Shown here: one piece after another, positions 6,303 to 13,067 of the stretch | Position numbering within the stretch: position 1 is the first letter of the stretch | How the letters are laid out: each line of letters opens with the position of its first letter | Origin: an uncultured Alistipes sp. | GTDB taxonomy: Bacteria; Bacteroidota; Bacteroidia; Bacteroidales; Rikenellaceae | Length of the DNA: 13,990 nucleotides | Assembly (NCBI GenBank): GCA_937895825.1 | Contig: CALBKP010000001.1 | Span: forward strand, 1 to 13,990 | Reading direction: 5' to 3' | Translations under genes and position numbers: made by a program | The notes under the pieces: model-generated | Databases searched by the model: none | What the model was told of the DNA's origin: nothing | The model's input: only the letters and a program-made list of their open reading frames with translations

Positions 6303-8429
6303 ATGAAAAAGATGATTAAAAATCTGATGCTTGTTGCAGTAGCTGCAATGGGTTTCACCGCATGTAACAAAGAGAACTTTGAGGAGGCAACAAACAACAG
6401 CAACGCACATGATAATATTGTCGAAATGACATTTATTGCTGGCGCTCCTGAGAGCCGTACATCTGTCGCTATCGATGGCGATGTAGCTACTTACTCTTGG
6501 AGCGCAGGCGATAAGGTAGGTTTCTACTATGTAGCCACTAATGTTGATTATAAGAAGAAGGGCAACAGTTCGAGCGCTACAATCGCTGATGATGGCACTG
6601 CTACATTCAAAGGTGAATTTGAATCTACCGATGGTGCTACCGCTTACAATATCGGCGCTTTCTACCCTGGTAACTCTTGGACGACCCACGCAGCTGAGAA
6701 CTACTTCAATAATGTTGGCGTTAAGATTGCTGCTGCTCAGACTTTGACTGAGGGCACATACGACCCTACTGCTGACCTTATGATAGCAAAGCCTTTTATG
6801 GGCGTACAACTCGACAGCGAGACTCCTAAGACATTGCAGTTCTCTCGTATTGCTGCTATTGGCAAGATGAATCTTAAGCTTGAAGGCTTGGAGGCTAACG
6901 AGGTAATTAATGAGGTGGTATTTACGCTCGCTGATGGTACTCACTTCAATGGCCCCGTTACTCTTGACTTGGAGAATAGCACCTATACATTGGGAGAGAG
7001 TGGCACATCTAATAAGGTGACTCTCTCGGGTACTCTTACAGCAAGCGCTGACCGCACTCCCATCTTCTTTACTTGCTTCCCTGGCGAGTATAGCGGTGAG
7101 TATACCATCACAGTAGAGACAGACAAGGCTTCTTATAGCAAGGAGGGCACTCTTGGCAACGCTCTTGTATTTACAGCTGGTGATGTACTTAACTTCAACG
7201 CAACTGTCGGTAACCGCGTTGCTAAGGAGGTCGATAATACACTTTCAACTGTGTCTTTGACAAGTAGTGATATCGTTGCAATTAATGCCACACAGGCATA
7301 TGCTGACGCTGCCCGCACAATCAATGCTGCTGATGGTTCTGTATGGTTATTCAAAGGTTATCGTCAATCAGCAAGCAACAACTTCTTGCAGCTAAAGGCA
7401 AAGAGTGATTCTTCAACTCCTTATATTAAACTCCCCACGGTGAATGGTACGATTCAGTCAGTAGTACTCGCTGTTGGTAGCGCTTCTGCAACTTCAGCTG
7501 GTGGCAATACAAGAACATACTATTTCAATGATACTATTGGAGGTAATGGTATTGCAACTGGAACTGGTGCTGCTGAGATTACTCTCGATGTTGAAGGAAT
7601 GGGCAAGTCTACAGGATATATTCAGGTTAGTGGAGCAACTCGCGTATTTAGCATCACCGTGTACTATGAGGCAGGTGAGCCTGCTCCTGCTGTTCCTACA
7701 CTCTCGGTTAAGGAACAGCCCGCAGAGGTAGCTGCTGCAGGTGCTGATGTCACCGTTGAGTTAACTGCAGAGAATCTTTCATCAGCTATCACGGTGACAG
7801 AAAATGCCGATTGGATTACTAATGCAACTGTAGCAAATAGCACACTTACATTCACCGTTACGGCTAACGAAACAACAGAGACCCGCACAGCAGATATAAC
7901 TCTAACCTCTGGTACTCTATCAGCAACTGTTAATGTTTCTCAGGCTGCTGCGGGAGCAACGAATGCAGAAACAATCACAGTTAGCCCTGCAGATATTACT
8001 ACTGAAACGGGATATGGATCTTATTCAAATGATACATGGGTAATGACTTGTGGTAGCGGTAATGGTGCTTTCGGTTGTAATTCAAATAATGCAGATTCTA
8101 AAATGAAACTTGGCGACAACTATATTGTTGCATTGCCTCTTGATAATAATATAACTAGTACAAGCACTCGTTATGCCGCATTAATTAGTAAGAGACAATT
8201 GTCTGGTATAGGAAAAATTGTTCTTGGTGGTACTCCAAAATCTGGCATTACCGTCGGTATCACACGCTCAACTGATGGCGCAAATTGGGAAAAAGTTGCG
8301 GACTTCACTAGTACAACTACCACTACATTTACATTTGATGCACAGACTGCTTATTACGCAATAGTAATCAAATCCGCTAATAAGGATTCTCGTTGGCAAG
8401 GCTTTACAGCCACATTCTCTGGCAACTGA
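6303..8429 (+). CDS. Modular lipoprotein: Mfa-like, beta-sandwich, BACON; N-terminal part of a split nuclease lipoprotein
   Basis: The product is 708 residues. The lipoprotein signal has its Cys at residue 21 (GFTAC). Residues about 35-310 resemble an Mfa/fimbrillin-like domain (ESRTSVAIDGDVATYSWSAG, then YNIGAFYPG, ending in a VLNFNATV strand). Residues about 313-460 look like a beta-sandwich of the kind found in Bacteroidales surface proteins. Residues 466-552 are a BACON domain (TLSVKEQPAEV ... ENADWI ... TADITLTSG ... VNVSQ), a module linked to carbohydrate or mucin binding. Residues 553-708 form a second beta-sandwich with a STDGANWEKV strand. The gene ends in TGA, after which the same frame stays open for 840 bases through a Gly/Thr/Pro linker into an endonuclease domain ending at 9269. 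I read the whole as one gene broken by a nonsense codon. Alternatives are a sequencing error or readthrough. The last module is AT-richer than the parts on either side. Confidence 0.85.
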   Translation: MKKMIKNLMLVAVAAMGFTACNKENFEEATNNSNAHDNIVEMTFIAGAPESRTSVAIDGDVATYSWSAGDKVGFYYVATNVDYKKKGNSSSATIADDGTATFKGEFESTDGATAYNIGAFYPGNSWTTHAAENYFNNVGVKIAAAQTLTEGTYDPTADLMIAKPFMGVQLDSETPKTLQFSRIAAIGKMNLKLEGLEANEVINEVVFTLADGTHFNGPVTLDLENSTYTLGESGTSNKVTLSGTLTASADRTPIFFTCFPGEYSGEYTITVETDKASYSKEGTLGNALVFTAGDVLNFNATVGNRVAKEVDNTLSTVSLTSSDIVAINATQAYADAARTINAADGSVWLFKGYRQSASNNFLQLKAKSDSSTPYIKLPTVNGTIQSVVLAVGSASATSAGGNTRTYYFNDTIGGNGIATGTGAAEITLDVEGMGKSTGYIQVSGATRVFSITVYYEAGEPAPAVPTLSVKEQPAEVAAAGADVTVELTAENLSSAITVTENADWITNATVANSTLTFTVTANETTETRTADITLTSGTLSATVNVSQAAAGATNAETITVSPADITTETGYGSYSNDTWVMTCGSGNGAFGCNSNNADSKMKLGDNYIVALPLDNNITSTSTRYAALISKRQLSGIGKIVLGGTPKSGITVGITRSTDGANWEKVADFTSTTTTTFTFDAQTAYYAIVIKSANKDSRWQGFTATFSGN
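8427..8429 (+). other. In-frame TGA that separates lipoprotein and nuclease domains
   Basis: The TGA follows codons for FSGN. The next 14 codons in the same frame read STGDGTGGEDTPPA, a typical interdomain linker, and the frame continues to the TAG at 9267-9269. A single G to T change from GGA (Gly) would produce it and would fit the Gly-rich linker. No obvious SECIS-like stem follows directly, and TGA ends another gene in the window (the esterase at 2206), so reassignment of TGA is unlikely. Confidence 0.75.
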
Positions 8430-8471
8430 TCTACGGGTGACGGAACGGGAGGGGAGGATACCCCTCCCGCC

Positions 8472-9269
8472 GTGGACCCTACCCCGGGAACAGGTGAAAG
8501 TGCTTCGGAATCGTGGCTTGAGTTGCCCGCTCAGCGCAAAGATAATGCTTATCCCAATGCCGTGGAGTGTACAGTAGAGTACAATGGCGAGCGCAACTAC
8601 ACCATCTACTACGACAAGTCGACATATACCTCTATGTGGGTGGCATATCCGCTCGAGTCGAAGCACATGGGCTCGCTATCGCGACCAAACAGTTGGGACT
8701 ATAACCCCGAGATTGACGAGGAGTATCAAGTGAATCTCGATAGCTCATACTCGGGTGGCACGTACAGCCGAGGGCACCTCATCCCCAATGCCTCGCGTAA
8801 TGGCATCAGGGGTATGCAGCTCCAGACATTCTACTACACAAACTCGGTACCGCAGTGGCAGACGCGCTTCAACGATGGTATATGGAACAGCCTCGAGCAG
8901 GCGATACAGTCCATAGGCAAGAGTGAGAAGGTCTATGTCGTGACGGGCGTCGCATTTAGTAAGGTGGGCGAGAATAAGAGCATCTCCTACATCAAGCCTG
9001 CGAGCGACACGCGGAGCGTACCCATCCCCAACTACTTCTATAAGTTGGTACTGAAGGTTACGACCAATAGCTCGGGCGTGGTGACTTCGGCCTCGACCGT
9101 TGGCTTCTGGTACGAGAACAGGGAGTATAACGACAAGTTCTACAACTACACCGTGTCAGTCGACCAGGTGGAGGCGTGGACAGGTTTCGACTTCTTCTGC
9201 AACCTCCCCGACAGCGTGGAGGTCACGGCCGAAGCGAATAGTTCGTGGAGCACGTTCCAGTCGTTTTAG
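8472..9269 (+). CDS. DNA/RNA non-specific endonuclease domain, detached C-terminal part of the upstream lipoprotein
   Basis: If translation began at the GTG at 8472 the product would be 265 residues, but this codon lies inside the linker, has no ribosome-binding site, and gives no signal peptide. The open frame starts at 8430, in phase with the lipoprotein. The domain is of the Endonuclease_NS (NucA/nuclease S1-independent, ββα-metal) type. The motif is YSRGHLIPNASR with His102 as general base, where the family usually has DRGH and here Ser replaces Asp. FNDGIWNSLE supplies the metal-binding Asn134 and Glu142, eight residues apart as in NucA. The fold appears complete to its C-terminus. Such enzymes cut DNA and RNA outside the cytoplasm for nutrition or defence. 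Without the upstream signal the domain would be stranded in the cytosol, which would be harmful or inactive. It may be a pseudogene half, or may be made only by readthrough. A strong terminator follows by 21 bases. Confidence 0.75.
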   Translation: MDPTPGTGESASESWLELPAQRKDNAYPNAVECTVEYNGERNYTIYYDKSTYTSMWVAYPLESKHMGSLSRPNSWDYNPEIDEEYQVNLDSSYSGGTYSRGHLIPNASRNGIRGMQLQTFYYTNSVPQWQTRFNDGIWNSLEQAIQSIGKSEKVYVVTGVAFSKVGENKSISYIKPASDTRSVPIPNYFYKLVLKVTTNSSGVVTSASTVGFWYENREYNDKFYNYTVSVDQVEAWTGFDFFCNLPDSVEVTAEANSSWSTFQSF

Positions 9270-9290
9270 AGCATATTGGCAATAAAGGAA

Positions 9291-9322
9291 ATGCTACACC
9301 CGGCCGGGTGTAGCATTTTTTT
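9291..9322 (+). terminator. Rho-independent terminator of the nuclease lipoprotein gene
   Basis: Positions 9291-9316 form one complete palindrome with arms ATGCTACACCCGG and its complement, followed by seven T (TTTTTTT including the last stem base). It lies 21 bases after the TAG at 9269. This is the clearest terminator in the window. It supports transcription through the TGA up to here as one unit. Confidence 0.92.
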
Positions 9323-9362
9323 GTGATAGACAGAGTAGAATTTCTGTTTAGAAGAGAGTAGA

Positions 9363-9392
9363 CACATTTAGCATCAGAGTGGTGCTAATGTG
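9363..9392. other. Hairpin between convergent genes
   Basis: CACATTTAGCA (9363-9373) pairs with TGCTAATGTG (9383-9392) with one bulged T and a nine-base loop. It lies between the terminators of the nuclease gene and of gapA. No T run follows on either strand, so its role is unclear. Confidence 0.4.
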
Positions 9393-9404
9393 GCGCTGAC
9401 ACGA

Positions 9405-9451
9405 AAAATGGCGGATGGGACATACTTTAACGTATTTCCATTCGCCATTTT
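9405..9451 (-). terminator. Terminator of gapA
   Basis: AAAATGGCGGATGG (9405-9418) pairs with CCATTCGCCATTTT (9438-9451) through one G-T pair. The inner segment also holds ATAC/GTAT. Read on the minus strand the stem ends in a run of five T, 37 bases after the gapA stop. It can also form on the plus strand with four T. Confidence 0.75.
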
Positions 9452-9488
9452 GACTGAAGCGTCGCAGTAGCTCCGCTATCACGCTAAA

Positions 9489-10499
9489 TTACTTGTTATA
9501 AGCCTTCATCACTGAGATAAGATCCAACACCTTGTTCGAGTAACCCCACTCGTTGTCGTACCAAGAGACAACCTTCATGAAGGTCTCGTTGATAGCGATA
9601 CCAGCAGTTGCATCGAAGATAGAGGTGCGAGCGTCGCCGAGGAAGTCTGAAGATACAACAGCCTCATCAGTGTAGCCAAGGATACCCTTGAACTCGTTCT
9701 CTGATGCCTTCTTCATAGCAGCACAAACCTCCTCGTAAGTTGCAGGCTTAGCAAGGTTTACTGTGAGGTCAACAACAGATACGTCCAAAGTAGGAACACG
9801 CATAGACATACCTGTAAGCTTACCCTTAAGCTCGGGGATAACCTTACCTACGGCCTTAGCAGCACCAGTAGATGAGGGGATGATATTGCCGCAAGCAGCA
9901 CGGCCACCACGCCAGTCCTTCAACGATGGACCATCAACAGTCTTCTGTGTAGCAGTTACTGAGTGAACGGTAGTCATAAGACCATTTACAAGACCGAAGT
10001 TGTCGTTCAACACCTTAGCGATAGGAGCCAAGCAGTTGGTAGTACATGATGCATTAGAAACGATCTGCTGACCAGCGTATTCCGAAGTGTTAACACCGCA
10101 TACGAACATAGGAGTATCATCCTTTGAAGGTGCTGACATAACAACATACTTAGCACCAGCAGCGATGTGAGCCTGAGCCTTCTCAGCAGTGAGGAACAAA
10201 CCTGTTGACTCAACTACGTACTCTGCCTCAACCTCGTTCCACTTCAAGTTTGCGGGATCCTTCTCAGCTGTAACGCGGATCTTGTTGCCGTTAACGATGA
10301 GAACGTTCTCCTCAGTGCAGTAGTCAACAGTGCCGTCGAACTTGCCGTGCATTGTGTCGTACTTGAGCATGTATGCCAAGTAATCCACGGGGCAGAGGTC
10401 GTTGATACCTACAACCTGAAACTTGTCTGCCTGTGAGCAAGCAGCACGGAATACCATACGGCCGATACGACCAAAGCCATTAATACCAATCTTAATCAT
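9489..10499 (-). CDS. gapA: Glyceraldehyde-3-phosphate dehydrogenase, NAD-dependent
   Basis: The product is 336 residues, the full length of type I GAPDH. It converts glyceraldehyde 3-phosphate, phosphate and NAD+ to 1,3-bisphosphoglycerate in cytosolic glycolysis. The nucleotide-binding motif GINGFGRIGR is at residues 5-14. Asp34 in INDL is the residue that selects NAD over NADP. The catalytic motif is SNASCTTNC with Cys152, and His179 (TTVHS) is the activating base. The C-terminal WYDNEWGYSNKV motif is intact. The gene stands alone, with its own promoter about 60 bases upstream and a hairpin terminator downstream. Its uniform, GC-balanced codons with few rare triplets are as expected for a strongly expressed housekeeping gene. 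Confidence 0.98.
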   Translation of the reverse strand: MIKIGINGFGRIGRMVFRAACSQADKFQVVGINDLCPVDYLAYMLKYDTMHGKFDGTVDYCTEENVLIVNGNKIRVTAEKDPANLKWNEVEAEYVVESTGLFLTAEKAQAHIAAGAKYVVMSAPSKDDTPMFVCGVNTSEYAGQQIVSNASCTTNCLAPIAKVLNDNFGLVNGLMTTVHSVTATQKTVDGPSLKDWRGGRAACGNIIPSSTGAAKAVGKVIPELKGKLTGMSMRVPTLDVSVVDLTVNLAKPATYEEVCAAMKKASENEFKGILGYTDEAVVSSDFLGDARTSIFDATAGIAINETFMKVVSWYDNEWGYSNKVLDLISVMKAYNK

Positions 10500-10560
10500 A
10501 GCTATTTGTTATTTAATTAATAGTTAATCAATTACTCGATAAATCCTGTTTTCAAGACTA

Positions 10561-10591
10561 CAAAATTACACTATTCTGCACTAAAAAACAA
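10561..10591 (-). promoter_or_regulatory. gapA promoter
   Basis: On the minus strand TTG (10589-10591) is followed after 20 bases by TAATTTTG (10561-10568), a full match to the Bacteroidales sigma consensus TAnnTTTG with standard spacing. The transcript would start near 10554, giving a leader of about 55 bases. The rest of the 10500-10642 gap is very AT-rich. A weak A/T-only inverted repeat (ATTAAA/TTTAAT) near 10597-10613 might serve as an end for the upstream Mla operon. Confidence 0.72.
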
Positions 10592-10642
10592 GAAAAATTA
10601 AATTTTTTTAATATTTATTCACAACTCTACCCCATCATACGG

Positions 10643-11398
10643 CTATCGCGACACACTTTTTGCACGTTTAGCCATCGCCGAGGCGAAGACAAAGTCGTTG
10701 AGCTCAGGGTTATCCGACTGAAGAATATCGTCCTTCGTGCCCTCCCACCACTTATGGCCTTCGTGGATATAGACAATTTTCTCGCCAATCTCCATCACGG
10801 AGTTCATATCGTGTGTGTTAATGATGGTCGTGATGTTAAACTCCTTAGTGATGTCGTGTATGAGGTTGTCGATAACAACCGATGTCTGCGGGTCGAGGCC
10901 CGAGTTAGGCTCGTCGCAGAAGAGGTAGCGTGGATTAAGCACAATGGCGCGGGCAATAGCCACACGCTTAACCATACCACCACTAAGTTCCGAAGGGTAT
11001 AGATGGTCGGCACCCTGGAGGCGTACACGCTCCAGGCAGAAGTTCACACGATCGCGCTTCTCGCCCTCGGTCATCGTTGTAAAGAGGTCAAGCGGCAGAC
11101 GCACATTCTCCCTCACGGTTGATGAGTCAAGCAGAGCGCCACCCTGGAAGATCATGCCTATATCCTTACGTATCTCCTTACGCTCCTTGAAGCCAAGCTT
11201 CGTATAGCACGTCTCATCGAAGTAGATAAGTCCCTTATCCACCTCGTGCAAGCCCACAAGCGACTTCAAAAGCACGGTCTTACCCGAGCCACTGCGACCG
11301 ATGATAAGGTTTGTCTTGCCAGTGTCAAACTCAACGGTGATATCCTTGAGCACCTCACGGCCATCGAAGGTCTTAGATATATGGTCTGCACGTATCAT
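10643..11398 (-). CDS. mlaF: ABC transporter ATP-binding protein, MlaF type
   Basis: The 251-residue ATPase pairs with the MlaE-type permease encoded just upstream. MlaFE complexes drive phospholipid movement between inner and outer membrane to keep outer-membrane asymmetry. Walker A is GRSGSGKT (34-41), the Q-loop is Gln85, the signature is LSGGM (138-142), Walker B is YLFCDEP with Asp162 and Glu163, and the H-loop is His196. The EPNSGLDP wording and the C-terminal HKWWEGTKDDIL segment are typical of the MlaF group. The start ATG overlaps the mlaE stop by four bases (ATGA), so translation is coupled. No MlaD-type substrate-binding gene is next to it: the next gene downstream is gapA with its own promoter. 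Assignment to Mla rather than a related Mce-type system rests on family resemblance. Confidence 0.9.
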   Translation of the reverse strand: MIRADHISKTFDGREVLKDITVEFDTGKTNLIIGRSGSGKTVLLKSLVGLHEVDKGLIYFDETCYTKLGFKERKEIRKDIGMIFQGGALLDSSTVRENVRLPLDLFTTMTEGEKRDRVNFCLERVRLQGADHLYPSELSGGMVKRVAIARAIVLNPRYLFCDEPNSGLDPQTSVVIDNLIHDITKEFNITTIINTHDMNSVMEIGEKIVYIHEGHKWWEGTKDDILQSDNPELNDFVFASAMAKRAKSVSR

Positions 11399-12138
11399 AC
11401 TCGCATAATTTGTGTTAGGATAAGGTCGAAAATCATGATGGTAATAGAGCCTGCAACAACGGCACGCGTAGAGGCACGTCCCACCTCTAACGAGTTACCC
11501 TTGGCATAGTAGCCACAGTAGGCCGAGATAGAGGTGATGATGAAGGCAAAGACTGCACCCTTAACCAGCGCGTAGGTAATAGAGAATGGCTCGAAGCAGT
11601 AGAACAGACCCTCGATATAATCGCCCGGGAGCATAATGCCCGTGAGGTAGGCGATGGCATAGCCACCAACGATACCAACGAAGATACTAAAGAGCGTGAG
11701 CAACGGGAAGAACAACACCGTGGCCACAACCTTCGGAAGGATAAGATACGACGCAGAGTTAACGCCCATAATCTCGAGAGCATCGATCTGCTCAGTGATA
11801 CGCATAGTGCCTATCTCCGAGGCTATGTTCGAACCAACCTTACCAGCAAGGATCAACGCCACCACGGTAGATGAAAACTCCAAGACCATAACCTCGCGCG
11901 TTGCATAGCCAATCATAAACTGCGGAATGAAGGGCGACTCCAGAGTGATAGCCATCTGCAATGCCACAACAGCACCGATAAATGCCGAGATGATGGCTGT
12001 TAGCGAGATAGAGTTGAAGCCCAAGGCCTCAATCTCGAACCATATACGACGACGGTAGATGCTCAGCTTCTCGGGGCGAGAGAATACCTTCGCCATAAGC
12101 ATAAAGTATCGACCTATGTTCTCAAATAATTTTATCAT
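11395..12138 (-). CDS. mlaE: ABC transporter permease, MlaE type
   Basis: The product is 247 residues with about five to six membrane helices. The family hallmark (MlaE/DUF140, PF02405) is clear around residues 86-128: LEFSSTVVALILAGKVGSN, then IASEIGTMRITEQIDALEIM and GVNS. It is the membrane core through which phospholipids are handled, powered by the overlapping ATPase gene. The N-terminus IGRYFMLMAKVFSRPEKL is the amphipathic helix usual in Bacteroidales MlaE. It follows a small membrane-protein gene by 46 bases and overlaps the ATPase gene by four, so all three are probably one transcript from the promoter at 12684-12713. Confidence 0.92.
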   Translation of the reverse strand: MIKLFENIGRYFMLMAKVFSRPEKLSIYRRRIWFEIEALGFNSISLTAIISAFIGAVVALQMAITLESPFIPQFMIGYATREVMVLEFSSTVVALILAGKVGSNIASEIGTMRITEQIDALEIMGVNSASYLILPKVVATVLFFPLLTLFSIFVGIVGGYAIAYLTGIMLPGDYIEGLFYCFEPFSITYALVKGAVFAFIITSISAYCGYYAKGNSLEVGRASTRAVVAGSITIMIFDLILTQIMRV

Positions 12139-12184
12139 ACTCCACTAATTATGTTGAACGACCCTCACTAATCCATTGATGTCG

Positions 12185-12625
12185 TTACTTTACCTCCTCG
12201 AAATCTACGTAGTCGCCCGATTTATCGTTCTGAATCTTCTTCTCGGGCTGCGAGCTCTGGGTGTTCTGCGTATTCTTACGCTGCTGTGCGTCGGCCTGCG
12301 CCTGCATCTGTCGCACGAGCTCCTCGAGCGACATGTTGCTGCTGGCGAAGTGCGAGAAGCCGCCAAAACCATTGCCGGCATTGAAGCCAGAGGCACCACC
12401 TGCCTGACGGAACTGGTTGTTCATGTCGCGCTGCATCTTACGGAAGCGCAAGACGAAGATAAGGATGCCAATCAACGCAAGAGCCAACAATCCAAGTATC
12501 ACCCAAAGCGCCCATTTTATTACAAATGGTGCAAATATGGCCAATAGAAGTATTGCCAAAAAGAATATCGGGTTACGCTCTATTGCCGACAAAATGCCGT
12601 AAAAAATAATCTTTAGGTATGCCAT
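12185..12625 (-). CDS. Small membrane protein, DUF4834-like
   Basis: The product is 146 residues with two adjacent hydrophobic helices (about 17-36 and 38-60) followed by a basic stop (RFRKMQRDMNNQFRQ). Next come a Gly/Phe/Ala-rich stretch (about 75-92), a Gln-rich, partly helical segment (MSLEELVRQMQAQADAQQRK), and a polar end closing with GDYVDFEEVK. From memory, that ending is typical of the Bacteroidetes DUF4834 family; I cannot confirm it here. No enzyme motif is visible. It sits first in the transcription unit with the MlaE and MlaF genes, 46 bases ahead, which makes a supporting role near that inner-membrane complex possible but unproven. A good promoter lies 59 bases upstream. Confidence 0.8.
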   Translation of the reverse strand: MAYLKIIFYGILSAIERNPIFFLAILLLAIFAPFVIKWALWVILGLLALALIGILIFVLRFRKMQRDMNNQFRQAGGASGFNAGNGFGGFSHFASSNMSLEELVRQMQAQADAQQRKNTQNTQSSQPEKKIQNDKSGDYVDFEEVK

Positions 12626-12683
12626 TTAAATCGTTTTATCGTATAACGCAAAAGTTGTACTCCTATATATACATAGTACGCGA

Positions 12684-12713
12684 CAAAGTTAATAAATAAT
12701 TCACAAATGACAA
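12684..12713 (-). promoter_or_regulatory. Promoter of the small membrane protein-MlaE-MlaF operon
   Basis: On the minus strand TTG (12711-12713, within TTTTG) is followed after 19 bases by TAACTTTG (12684-12691). Both boxes and the spacing match the Bacteroidales consensus. The start of transcription would be near 12677, with a leader of about 52 bases before the ATG at 12625. Confidence 0.72.
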
Positions 12714-12780
12714 AATGAGTATGTGTTCGGATGGGGTCCGATGAGTTAATATGAGTTTTGCGGACACAGCAAATTACTTC
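12714..12780. other. Non-coding stretch between promoter and repeat block
   Basis: The 12626-13067 gap contains no gene. This part holds only a small hairpin, TCGGA (12727-12731) against TCCGA (12737-12741), with a five-base loop. The remainder of the gap is the operon promoter at 12684-12713 and the repeat copies from 12781 onward. Confidence 0.4.
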
Positions 12781-12831
12781 AAGGTAGTGATACACCACCG
12801 ATATATTAAACGCAACAAAGGCCTCCCGAAG
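12781..12831. repeat. Decayed partial copy of the structured repeat
   Basis: These 51 bases match 12921-12971 without gaps at 44 of 51 positions by hand count, covering the GTGGTG-type hairpin, the TATATTAA block, and the first arm of the AAAGG hairpin. The similarity stops inside that hairpin, so the outer stem cannot close. Changes at both arms of the GTGGTG hairpin break its pairing. It reads as a truncated relic in the same orientation as the two full copies. Confidence 0.65.
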
Positions 12832-12861
12832 TAAACCTAACTTGTGATAGAGTGGTTGGTC

Positions 12862-13028
12862 GTGGCAACTGAATCAAGTCCCCCTTATCAAAGGGGGATT
12901 TAGAGGGATTGTAAATGTGAAAAGTGGTGGCACACCACCGCTATATTAAAAGCAACAAAGGCTTCCCGAAGGAAGCCTTTGTGTTATATGAAGTAACAAA
13001 TTGTTACTTCATATAGCTTTTAATATAG
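12862..13028. repeat. Structured interspersed repeat, copy A
   Basis: This is a 167-base non-coding element. In order: a conserved lead (GTGGCAACTGAATCAAG); a palindrome TCCCCCTT/AAGGGGGA at 12879-12898; a linker with AGAGGGA; the hairpin GTGGTG-GCA-CACCAC (12924-12938); and a closed three-way structure. The three-way structure has outer arms CTATATTAAAAGC (12941-12953) and GCTTTTAATATAG (13016-13028), pairing over 13 bases. They enclose AAAGGCTTCC-CGAA-GGAAGCCTTT (12957-12980) and a 15-base stem TATATGAAGTAACAA/TTGTTACTTCATATA (12985-13015). It lies 39 bases after the stop of the acetyltransferase gene and may end that transcript. Copy B at 13802 shares the layout. Confidence 0.85.
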
Positions 13029-13067
13029 TGTACTCTAAAGTATAACTAAAAGTCGTAGACTACGAAG

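Noticed and set aside
6270..6944. A 224-codon minus-strand frame over the start of the second lipoprotein
   Set aside because: It overlaps a clear lipoprotein signal and the end of the conserved small ORF. Its translation is Ser/Cys/Ile-rich without recognisable structure.
8427..8429. TGA read as selenocysteine, or a reassigned TGA codon in this organism
   Set aside because: The TGA is in a flexible linker rather than an active site, no obvious SECIS-like stem follows, and the esterase at 2206-3168 ends in TGA in a normal way.
12176..12547. A plus-strand frame of 123 codons opposite the small membrane protein gene
   Set aside because: The minus frame has two clean membrane helices, a promoter and operon spacing. 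The plus frame lacks a leader and is Leu/Arg-rich noise.
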